Below are positions 6,766-13,713 of a stretch of 15,934 bases of DNA, in pieces. The notes beneath the pieces were generated by a model. The model searched no databases, had not been told where the DNA came from, and saw only the letters and a program-made list of their open reading frames with translations. The stretch is from positions 1 to 15,934 of the forward strand of contig JAMOPC010000119.1 in the NCBI GenBank assembly GCA_027064845.1, given 5' to 3'. Position numbers and translations under genes: made by a program. Every line of letters starts with the position of its first letter. Positions within the stretch are counted from its first letter, which is position 1. This DNA is from Desulfurococcales archaeon. Lineage in GTDB: Archaea; Thermoproteota; Thermoprotei_A; Sulfolobales; Desulfurococcaceae.

Positions 6766-7851
6766 ATGGCAACAGTCGAGGTCCGAAACTTAGTCAAAAG
6801 GTTTGGGAAAGTAATAGCGGTAAATAAGATATCATTTAAGGTTAATGATGGAGAATTCTTTGTCCTTCTAGGACCAAGTGGATGTGGTAAAACAACTACT
6901 TTAAGATGTATTGCTGGACTAGAAGATCCTGATGAAGGAGAAATACTTATTGATGGAAAAGTAGTTAACGATCTGCCACCATATAAAAGAGATATAGCTA
7001 TGGTCTTTCAGAATTATGCTTTATACCCTCATATGAAAGTCTACGACAACCTTGCATTTCCACTAAAGATGCGAGGATATAGCAAGGACGAAATAGACCG
7101 TAGAGTCAAAGCAATAGCGAAACTCCTCCACATAGCAGACCTTCTAGATAGAAAACCGGGAGAGCTTAGTGGTGGACAACAACAAAGAGTTGCTCTTGGA
7201 AGAGCACTTGTTAGAGAACCAAAAGTATTCTTAATGGATGAGCCCTTAAGTAATCTCGATGCAAAGCTAAGAGTCTATATGAGAGCTGAACTCAAAAAGC
7301 TACAAAAAGAACTCAAAATAACAACAATATATGTGACACATGACCAAGTAGAAGCAATGACGATGGCCGATAGAATAGCAGTAATGAACAAGGGTAAAAT
7401 AATGCAAATCGGTACACCTAAGGAATTATATCATAAACCAGCAAATCTATTTGTAGCAGGCTTCATAGGTTCACCACCAATGAATTTCTTTGAAGCATCT
7501 CTTATTGAGGAAAAAGGTAAATATTACCTAGATACAGGATTTGCAAAGATCGAGATACCATCATGGATGGCTGAGAATATCCGTAAAGAAACAAATGAAG
7601 TAATAATAGGTATTAGACCAGAACACATAAAGATCGTAGGAAAAGATACTCCCGGAAGCATTAAGACTAATGTGTTTGTTGTCGAGCCGCTGGGAACTGA
7701 GACAATTATAAATGTAAAACTAGGAGACAAGATATGCAAAATAAGATTATTAGGTGAAACGGAATACGCACCTGGTGAAACAATTCATATAATGTTTCCA
7801 GTAGATAAAATGAGGATATTCAATAAACACACAGAATCGTTAATAATATAA
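6766..7851 (+). CDS. Sugar ABC transporter ATPase, MalK/UgpC family
   Basis: The 361-residue ATPase powers the importer from the cytoplasmic face. All catalytic motifs are intact: Walker A GPSGCGKTT (Lys42), Q-loop VFQNYALYPHM (Gln82), ABC signature LSGGQQQR (about 134-141), Walker B VFLMDEP (Asp158, Glu159), D-loop SNLDAKLR and the switch histidine in YVTHDQVEAMTMADR (His192). The C-terminal 120 residues form the TOBE/OB regulatory domain typical of the MalK (CUT1) subfamily, including GIRPEHI and a final beta-rich segment. The full length is normal for the family. ATG is preceded by GGTGAG with a five-nt spacer. It closes the four-gene operon; transcription ends in the AT-rich gap facing the broken MFS gene. 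Confidence 0.96.
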   Translation: MATVEVRNLVKRFGKVIAVNKISFKVNDGEFFVLLGPSGCGKTTTLRCIAGLEDPDEGEILIDGKVVNDLPPYKRDIAMVFQNYALYPHMKVYDNLAFPLKMRGYSKDEIDRRVKAIAKLLHIADLLDRKPGELSGGQQQRVALGRALVREPKVFLMDEPLSNLDAKLRVYMRAELKKLQKELKITTIYVTHDQVEAMTMADRIAVMNKGKIMQIGTPKELYHKPANLFVAGFIGSPPMNFFEASLIEEKGKYYLDTGFAKIEIPSWMAENIRKETNEVIIGIRPEHIKIVGKDTPGSIKTNVFVVEPLGTETIINVKLGDKICKIRLLGETEYAPGETIHIMFPVDKMRIFNKHTESLII

Positions 7852-7935
7852 ATCGTTCTAGCTTATGGAAAACAAGATACGCGATTTTCATAACATTACA
7901 TTAAATTTCTTCAACTAATGCTACATTCTATTGAA

Positions 7936-9045
7936 TTACCAATTCTTATATGATAATACTGGTTGAATTATTGCTAAAAGGAAACTATGAGAAGAGTAAA
8001 CAAGTAAATAATCTTATCATAGCTAGATAATACCGCGAAAACGGTAGGTGCTTTATCTTTTTGTATTTTGCTGAATAACCAAGACCTATAGTATGGGAAA
8101 ACTAGTGTATCGCCTAGTTTCATGAGAAAGTATGCTGGGATCACAATGATTATTGGTTGTTATAGGAGCATAATGAATGCCCCATAGAGCGATTAAAACG
8201 AAACCTATAACCATGAATTTCTTAGTATGTTTATTACCAGTTCTTTCCGTGATATAAGTAGCTATTAATCCGCCAAGCGAAACAGATACTTCGGCAAGCA
8301 TTGCTTCGAAGAGAGTTTTGCCTAAAACATTGATCACATAGTTTAGGAACACTATGCTTGGGGCAAGTCCCCATGCAAGAGTAGTTAGGGCTTCGATTAA
8401 TAATATGTATTTAAACTCCCTATCTATTCTGAAGACAAATCCCGTAGATTCTATTCTCTCCTCCTTATTCAATGGAGGTAAAAACTTTATGAGGTAAATT
8501 ATTGTAAAGACCGAAGAAACCGCGAAGCATAAGAAACCTATTCTATAGTAGAAAGGAGTGTTGAAGACATATCCGAATAAATAGCCTAGTACTGTATAAC
8601 CTATTATCTCGCTGATCATTGGTAGTCTCATATGCCATGCAAATACTTCTTCCCATCTATCTTGTGGGTAGAGGATCTTCTCGACTGCTGGATATAATGG
8701 GTAGAGCATGAAGGAAAACTTCTCAATAAGCATACCTAGAAACAATGTTATCGGAGCTATTGGTCCATAAGCTAAACCATATAGCGCGTAAGCAATACCA
8801 TCTAATGCATCAATGAGAACAAGTCCTTTACGAAGACTAATTTTCTCAAAGAGCTTACCAAACACTATAGTTAATGGTATAGAGGCTATGTGTACAATAG
8901 AATAAATTATCCCTACTTCAAGAACGGTATAACCAGTCATAAATAAATAGACTGGGAGCATATACCATACGATAAGTATGGGAGAAATAATAGTATGATA
9001 CAATATATAGTGTCTTGCTGGACGAGGTATTTCTATCCATTTCAT
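7936..9045 (-). pseudogene. MFS-type transporter gene disrupted by two compensating frameshifts
   Basis: The intact frame from ATG 9045 gives MFS-like helices: YHTIISPILIVWYMLPVYLF, a loop LFEKISLRKGLVLIDALDG resembling the helix 2-3 loop, and further helices to about MVIGFVLIALWG. It then runs into a non-membrane tail and stops at 8086-8088. The missing helices continue in a second frame (IIIVIPAYFLMKLGDTLVF, then SYDKIIYLFTLLIVSF) to TAG 7974-7976, and in the original frame again (LAIIQPVLSYKNW) to TAA 7936-7938. The net shift is zero: 370 codons across the whole span, a sensible size. The first lesion lies between the GGGG run at 8180-8183 and about 8150; the second is at or near the TTTT run (plus strand AAAA 7976-7979). 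If the first shift is at GGGG, a TAA at 8160-8162 also interrupts the frame. The substrate is unknown. It is either a decayed gene or carries sequence errors. Confidence 0.75.
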
Positions 9046-9085
9046 TTTCCAAGATCTCTCCCATACATGCCAGTTATAACATATT

Positions 9086-9094
9086 GTTTAAAGC
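9086..9094 (-). promoter_or_regulatory. Possible TATA element of the MFS gene
   Basis: The minus strand reads GCTTTAAAC about 45 nt upstream of the ATG at 9045, placing a start near 9065. The remaining part of the gap (9046-9242) holds no convincing gene. Confidence 0.35.
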
Positions 9095-9242
9095 CTGAAC
9101 GTACTCCACTCGCACTATTACGATTCAATAATAAGTGAGTAATAAAAGATAATTGGGCAAATGGATTTCCATGAATAGATCGCTTATGCATTTAAATCTA
9201 TCAAACTGAACCTGTATAGACGTCTATGGAGTATAAAAAAGA

Positions 9243-10865
9243 TTATTTAGAGGCATACTTCTTTGCTTTCTCTAATACTATTTCTGATAATATGTTAATA
9301 GGAAGGTTTCCTTCTTCTAGTAATAGTTTATGGAATAGTTTGTGTGAGTACTTCTCTCCGAGTAGTTGCTTAACTCTTTCTCTGAGCTCTAGTATTTTCC
9401 TCTTACCATAGTTATAGCATAACTGATATCCTGGATAGAATGTGTACCTGAGAGCTTCTCCTACAGCTCCATCTTTGGGTAGATACGCGTCTTTAACTAG
9501 TTTCTGTACAGCTTCCTCAAACGTTATCATACCTGTGCTAAGCTCTACATCCACGTATACTCTGACAGCTCTCCAGAGGGCATCATGTAGTACTTTGAGC
9601 TTGTATTCTGGACTAGTATCTATGCCTTCTTCAAGCATTAACCACTCAGTATAATGTGCCCATCCCTCGATGAACTCTGTTGGCTGGAAATATGTTTTCC
9701 TCAACAGAGTTGGAGCGTTCTTTGCATAGCATAACTGGATGTGATGACCCGGATATGCTTCGTGAACAGTTGTATTGAGTACATCGTACCAGTTGAAGTG
9801 TTTTAGCATTTCTTCGTTTTCTGGTTTTGTGACAAGGTATAATCCCGTATTACTATAATGGAAGATCTCCGGGCTAATATATGCTGCAAACGGTATGTAG
9901 GGTTTCAAATGTGGTGGCGTCTCAATGATCTCTATGTCTTCCCCTATAGGTGGCTCGATAATGTCTTTCTCAACAATGAATTTCCTAGTCATCTCTATTG
10001 CTTTCTTATAATACTCGAAAACTTCTTCTGGAGACTTAGGGTGTTTAGTCTTTATCTTTTCTAGTGCTTCCTCTATACTATTAGCTCCAATTTCCTTAGC
10101 TACTTCCATCATCATTTTACGATATTTTTCAGCTTCTCTGTATCCCTGTTGCCTAATTTCTTCGGCAGATTCTGGTATGAAGCTTAGCTTTAGTCTTTCT
10201 TCGAACAATTCTTTACCAATGGGTTTGAATCCAGGCTTAGCTTTTTCCCTATATTTCTTGATCATCTCTATAGCTTTCTCTAGCTTATCTAGTGCGTCTT
10301 CTACTTCTTTTGACCAGTCTCTTCCATATCTCTGCCCATATGCTTTGATGAGTTGTAGGAGTGCTTTATTGCCTTGTGCAACTTGTAGAGACAGATCCAG
10401 CCAAAGCTGATAGGGTTCCTCTAAGAGCTCAAATGGTCCTAGTAATATATCCTCTGCTCTAACGAGCCTTGACTCTATTGAGAACAGTACGTGTTCTCTG
10501 GGGAGGTATGAGCGCGTGAGTAGGGGTGTAAAGTATTCTCCGAAATTAAATACACCTGAAGGCATCATTTTGATTAATGGCCATTCTCTCATCTCTTTCT
10601 TGGATAATTTCAAACTATTAACTAGTACTGTATAATCAACTCTCCTAATACTGTCAAGATTTTCTGGGTTTATTTTTGTTAGTTCCTCTAGGGTTTCATC
10701 TAATAGTTTCTCTACTTGTTCAAGCCATTTTTTATCGATTCTTACTACGAGTGAATCATACTCATGTAATCCTAGAGAGGTCCCCATAACAGGGTTTAGC
10801 TCAAGATATTTTCCGATCATTTCATGGATCAGCTTATCAAATACTCGAATATCTTCACTACTCAT
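9243..10865 (-). CDS. DUF885 family protein, putative zinc metallopeptidase
   Basis: The 540-residue protein carries the hallmarks of the DUF885 family of putative metallopeptidases: TTVHEAYPGHHIQ (His368, Glu369, His374, His375) and FIEGWAHYTEWLMLEEG (Glu400, His404), which probably form the metal site. The spacing is HExxxxHH rather than classical HExxH. The rest is mainly helical, with the family-like YPGYQLCYNYGKRKILELRE near the C-terminus. The length is near the family norm, and no signal peptide or membrane helix is seen, so it is probably cytoplasmic and acts on peptides. ATG is preceded by GGTGTA with a five-nt spacer. Its stop lies about 200 bp upstream of the MFS gene start. The catalytic residues are intact. 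Family membership is strong; peptidase activity is inferred, since most members are uncharacterised. Confidence 0.9.
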   Translation of the reverse strand: MSSEDIRVFDKLIHEMIGKYLELNPVMGTSLGLHEYDSLVVRIDKKWLEQVEKLLDETLEELTKINPENLDSIRRVDYTVLVNSLKLSKKEMREWPLIKMMPSGVFNFGEYFTPLLTRSYLPREHVLFSIESRLVRAEDILLGPFELLEEPYQLWLDLSLQVAQGNKALLQLIKAYGQRYGRDWSKEVEDALDKLEKAIEMIKKYREKAKPGFKPIGKELFEERLKLSFIPESAEEIRQQGYREAEKYRKMMMEVAKEIGANSIEEALEKIKTKHPKSPEEVFEYYKKAIEMTRKFIVEKDIIEPPIGEDIEIIETPPHLKPYIPFAAYISPEIFHYSNTGLYLVTKPENEEMLKHFNWYDVLNTTVHEAYPGHHIQLCYAKNAPTLLRKTYFQPTEFIEGWAHYTEWLMLEEGIDTSPEYKLKVLHDALWRAVRVYVDVELSTGMITFEEAVQKLVKDAYLPKDGAVGEALRYTFYPGYQLCYNYGKRKILELRERVKQLLGEKYSHKLFHKLLLEEGNLPINILSEIVLEKAKKYASK

Positions 10866-10881
10866 ATAAATACACCTATAG

Positions 10882-10893
10882 AGAACTTGTTCT
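10882..10893. promoter_or_regulatory. Small inverted repeat AGAAC-TT-GTTCT upstream of the DUF885 gene
   Basis: AGAAC at 10882-10886 and GTTCT at 10889-10893 are inverted with a 2-nt spacer. It lies 17-28 bp before the ATG at 10865, next to the ribosome binding site and near the expected transcription start if the minus-strand TTAAGAT at about 10904-10910 is the TATA element. It could be an operator; the arms are short. Confidence 0.3.
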
Positions 10894-11022
10894 GACCTAC
10901 CTATCTTAAGTCCATAATATTAAGTAAATATAAAGTATTGTTTCGGAAATTATTGTTTCTATGTAATACTTATACGAATTATTAACGATATAAACAAATA
11001 GTAGATATATTGACACGTATGT

Positions 11023-11040
11023 GGTTAAATAAATAAACTT
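11023..11040 (+). promoter_or_regulatory. Possible upstream TATA region for the O-methyltransferase-like gene
   Basis: The AT-rich run GGTTAAATAAATAAACTTTA contains TATA-like cores near 11024-11035. Starting here would put transcription near 11055 and the whole inverted repeat at 11084-11151 into a leader RNA. A second candidate, TTATAAAT at 11078-11085, would start near 11105-11108, inside the repeat's spacer. The rest of the 323-base gap from 10866 to 11188 holds no convincing gene. Confidence 0.35.
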
Positions 11041-11083
11041 TATCCTAAATCTCATGGTCATAAAAACTGGGTGCCATTATAAA

Positions 11084-11151
11084 TACTTCGAAAAACATTA
11101 AAAATGCGACACTTAATGTCTCGGTGGGTATCCGATTTGTTTTTCGAAGTA
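11084..11151. repeat. Perfect 14-bp inverted repeat with 40-nt spacer, possible structured leader or operator pair
   Basis: TACTTCGAAAAACA (11084-11097) and TGTTTTTCGAAGTA (11138-11151) are exact reverse complements. The spacer can fold two further short hairpins, GACA-CTTAA-TGTC (11108-11120) and TCGG-TGGGTAT-CCGA (11121-11135), abutting each other, so the RNA could form a three-way junction. Each arm also contains the palindrome TTCGAA. The element ends 37 bp before the ATG at 11189. It does not match a riboswitch class that I recognise, and no flanking target duplication is seen. Confidence 0.65.
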
Positions 11152-11188
11152 CTGGATCAATATTCATAATAGTATTAGGCGATGAGTA

Positions 11189-12166
11189 ATGACGTACTAT
11201 CAAACAAATTATCTACTCAATATCTTGTTGAAAAGTGTTGAGATAGTTTGTGAAGGCAAAATCAGTATTTATAGTACATTTCCAAGAGAAGTTGTTAAAT
11301 CTCTTTATTCTGATTACGAAGAAGTTGATTCGGTTGTTCATGCAGATGTGATCATTTCTGATATAAGCGGTGTTGATGAAGAGTTTTTCAAAATGATAAA
11401 GTATGAGTTGGATGATTTCGCGTTATTCCTAGTACTTGATACTATACTAGACATTAGTATTAATCCTGAATTAACTCGAAGGTTTTACCTAGAGGGGATA
11501 ATTGCTTCATATCTTCCAATAGATAATGGTGTAACAATATATACTAGGAGAGGATACGGCTTAGCTTTCCAGAAACTTAGCCGAGAAGTTTATTGCAAAT
11601 CCCTACTTAACGATATATATCCAATTGATTTTAATACGGCAAAGTTCTTGTATGCAATTACAAAGTTCATCCTCAATAGGAAGAGGAGCTATGTACTAGA
11701 AATAGGCAGAGGCTATGGTTTCTCAACAATGTGGATAGCACATGCAGTGATGGAAACAGGAGGCTTCTTGCTCTCAATAGATAATAAATGTGATAACCAA
11801 GACTACATATACGATACGCTTAAAAAAGTCCTTCTTCACAACCATGTTGATCTTATATGTGCTGACGCTAAAGACTACAGGATCCCGGTGAACGATATAG
11901 TATTAGTATTCATTGATGGTAAGAAAAGCGAGTATTTGAAATATTTAGAAAACATAGAGGATCATCTAGCTGAGGGAGCAATAATAGTAGCCCATAACAC
12001 AGTATCTCATACTCATGAATTGAAAGATTACTTAGAGAGAGTATATACTCCACCTAATAAATCAATAACTATGCTAACAGATCCCGGTGGAATAACTATA
12101 ACATATTTTGAGAAAACAAGGAGAAAAGATAGGGAAAAAGAACTTTATAAAATTTCTAGCTCTTGA
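11189..12166 (+). CDS. O-methyltransferase-like SAM-binding protein with unrecognised N-terminal half
   Basis: The C-terminal half (about 145-310) of this 325-residue protein is a class I methyltransferase fold close to the COMT-like/Methyltransf_24 group. Motif I is VLEIGRGYGFSTMWIA (about 169-184), an acidic residue follows in LLSIDN (Asp198), then ICADAKDY (Asp226), VLVFIDGKKSEYLKYLE (Asp243) and GAIIVAHNT, where related enzymes usually have a DN pair. The Arg in EIGRG is unusual, as the common form is EIGTG or EIGCG. The N-terminal 140 residues contain a segment (about 52-86) whose pattern looks like the second half of a methyltransferase domain, so the protein may be a degenerate duplication. 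No signal peptide or membrane helix is seen. GGCGAT with a five-nt spacer precedes the ATG. Substrate and activity are unknown; it may be a catalytic enzyme or a SAM-binding regulator. Confidence 0.8.
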   Translation: MTYYQTNYLLNILLKSVEIVCEGKISIYSTFPREVVKSLYSDYEEVDSVVHADVIISDISGVDEEFFKMIKYELDDFALFLVLDTILDISINPELTRRFYLEGIIASYLPIDNGVTIYTRRGYGLAFQKLSREVYCKSLLNDIYPIDFNTAKFLYAITKFILNRKRSYVLEIGRGYGFSTMWIAHAVMETGGFLLSIDNKCDNQDYIYDTLKKVLLHNHVDLICADAKDYRIPVNDIVLVFIDGKKSEYLKYLENIEDHLAEGAIIVAHNTVSHTHELKDYLERVYTPPNKSITMLTDPGGITITYFEKTRRKDREKELYKISSS

Positions 12167-12233
12167 AGATTAAAAATTAACATTAGATTAAAAACATGTA
12201 TCAAAATTGTTTCAATTGAAGAAAAATTTATCT

Positions 12234-12255
12234 TGTATAAGATAAAAAATATATT
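12234..12255 (+). promoter_or_regulatory. Likely promoter of the GntP transporter gene
   Basis: The plus strand reads TGTATAAGATAAAAAATATA, with TATA-like cores near 12235-12240 and 12247-12254. The first would start transcription near 12262 and give a leader of about 24 nt before GTG 12286, including the GGTGTG ribosome binding site. Confidence 0.4.
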
Positions 12256-12275
12256 ACTAGTATACAAGCAAGTTT

Positions 12276-12281
12276 GGTGTG
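12276..12281 (+). promoter_or_regulatory. Shine-Dalgarno site favouring the GTG start at 12286
   Basis: GGTGTG lies four nt before GTG at 12286. Earlier in-frame starts (TTG 12274, GTG 12277) overlap this site and lack their own, so the protein probably begins MVPGPVLLLLLV. Confidence 0.5.
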
Positions 12282-12285
12282 GATC

Positions 12286-13635
12286 GTGGTACCAGGACCT
12301 GTTCTTCTATTACTTCTCGTCATTGCTGTGGCTTTTATTATATGGTTAACAGGGAAGGTTAGGGTACATGCATTCCTTGTGTTGTTAGCAGCAGCATTTC
12401 TAGTAGGAGTATTTTCTGGAATGGGGCTTCCGCAGACTGTTGACGCGATTGCTAAGGGTTTTGGAGGTACACTGAAATCTATAGGTATAGTGATCGCGTG
12501 TGGAACCATTATAGGATATATATTAGAGAAGACAGGTGGAGCAATCTCTATGGCTGAAGCAGTATTGAAAGTAGTGGGCAGGAAGAGAGTTCCACTTGCT
12601 ATGAGTATAATTGGTTATATTGTTTCGATACCAGTATTTTGTGATTCTGGCTTTGTAATCTTATCTCCGCTCAACAAAGCCCTCACAAAAAGAGCAGGAA
12701 TATCCCTTGCTGTTACAGCAATAGCTTTAAGCACAGGCTTATACGCGACTCACTGTCTTGTACCACCTACGCCAGGACCTATAGCCGCAGCTGCAAACCT
12801 AAATGCTGACCTAGGATTAGTAATAATCCTAGGATTGATCGCATCAATTCCTGCTGCATTAGCAGGTTTATTCTATGCCAAAAAAGTTGGGAGCAAGGTT
12901 TATATTGAGCCCGAAATTACGGAGAGCTATGAAGATCTCATAAAGAAATATGGTAAATTACCACCTGCTGGCTGGGCTTTTGCACCACTAATAGTCCCCA
13001 TACTGTTAATAGTCCTGAAATCAATAGCAGACTTTCCATCTCACCCATTCGGTGTAGGAATAGTTAAGGACTTCTTTGACTTTATCGGACACCCAATAAC
13101 AGCTCTACTAATAGGTGTACTATTATCATTTAAGCTCGTCACTAAGCTCGACGAGAGAGTATATGGTCCAAAAGGCTGGGTCGGTGAAGGATTAAAGAAT
13201 GCAGCCATAATCATTCTAATAACTGGTGCAGGAGGTTCATTCGGATACGTTTTAAGGGCCACAGGAATAGGTGATTATATAGGAAACACTTTATCAGCAT
13301 ATAATCTAGGATTATTACTACCATTCCTAATAGCGGCATTACTAAAAACAGCTCAAGGCTCATCAACAGTAGCGATCATAACGACTTCAGCACTCCTATC
13401 ACCCATGTTGGATGCTCTCGGTTTGGGTTCACCCATAGGTAAAGCACTTACGGTTCTGGCTATAGGTGCTGGCTCCATGGTTGTCAGCCATGCTAATGAC
13501 AGCTACTTCTGGGTAGTAACACAGTTCTCCAACATGGATGTAGCTCAAGGATATAAGCTGCAGACAATAGGTACATTAGTCGAAGGTATTGCGGCAATGA
13601 TAACAATCCTAATTATGGGAGCGATTCTTCTCTGA
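12286..13635 (+). CDS. GntP family permease, probable glycerate/sugar acid:proton symporter
   Basis: From GTG 12286 the product has 449 residues, normal for the GntP (gluconate permease) family, and about 12 hydrophobic segments. Family-like features are GMGLPQTVDAIAKGFGGTLK after the second helix, the motif SIPVFCDSGFVILSPLNKAL, the re-entrant-looking ATHCLVPPTPGPIAAAANL, the segment ITGAGGSFGYVLRATGIGDY and the C-terminal KTAQGSSTVAIITTSALLSP with VVSHANDSYFWVV. These should line the substrate path in the cytoplasmic membrane. An upstream TTG (12274, 453 residues) is possible. The glycerate kinase gene starts 78 nt after its stop on the same strand, which suggests glycerate as substrate, though family members also carry gluconate and other sugar acids. 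The family call is firm; the substrate is inferred from context. Confidence 0.93.
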   Translation: MVPGPVLLLLLVIAVAFIIWLTGKVRVHAFLVLLAAAFLVGVFSGMGLPQTVDAIAKGFGGTLKSIGIVIACGTIIGYILEKTGGAISMAEAVLKVVGRKRVPLAMSIIGYIVSIPVFCDSGFVILSPLNKALTKRAGISLAVTAIALSTGLYATHCLVPPTPGPIAAAANLNADLGLVIILGLIASIPAALAGLFYAKKVGSKVYIEPEITESYEDLIKKYGKLPPAGWAFAPLIVPILLIVLKSIADFPSHPFGVGIVKDFFDFIGHPITALLIGVLLSFKLVTKLDERVYGPKGWVGEGLKNAAIIILITGAGGSFGYVLRATGIGDYIGNTLSAYNLGLLLPFLIAALLKTAQGSSTVAIITTSALLSPMLDALGLGSPIGKALTVLAIGAGSMVVSHANDSYFWVVTQFSNMDVAQGYKLQTIGTLVEGIAAMITILIMGAILL

Positions 13636-13655
13636 GATATATAATTACATTATGT

Positions 13656-13664
13656 TTCTTTTTT
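13656..13664 (+). terminator. T-rich run between permease and glycerate kinase genes
   Basis: The gap contains a pyrimidine-rich stretch (GTTTCTTTTTTATTA) of the type at which archaeal transcription can end. It may only attenuate read-through, since an AT-rich TATA-like sequence (ATATATAATTA, from about 13637) could give the kinase gene its own promoter. Confidence 0.25.
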
Positions 13665-13713
13665 ATTATCTAATAACGATTAATGGTTTACGAGTAATCT
13701 TAGGTGGTTCTAG

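Noticed and set aside
9226..9411. Plus-strand frame starting MEYKKDYLEAYFFAF with a TATA-like sequence (GCATTTAAAT, about 9188-9197) upstream
   Set aside because: It lies almost wholly antisense to the 3' end of the DUF885 gene and becomes Ser/Leu-rich low complexity; no supporting ribosome binding site.
11098..11137. Known riboswitch, tRNA-like or C/D and H/ACA sRNA identity for the spacer of the inverted repeat
   Set aside because: No C or D box pair, no ACA tail after the stem, no T-arm sequence and no fluoride or TPP riboswitch core could be recognised.
11084..11151. A miniature transposable element with terminal inverted repeats
   Set aside because: No flanking target-site duplication is visible and there is no second copy in the window; the spacer is very short.
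12228..12509. Minus-strand frame at the start of the GntP gene
   Set aside because: It is antisense to the conserved membrane protein coding region and has no family-like features.
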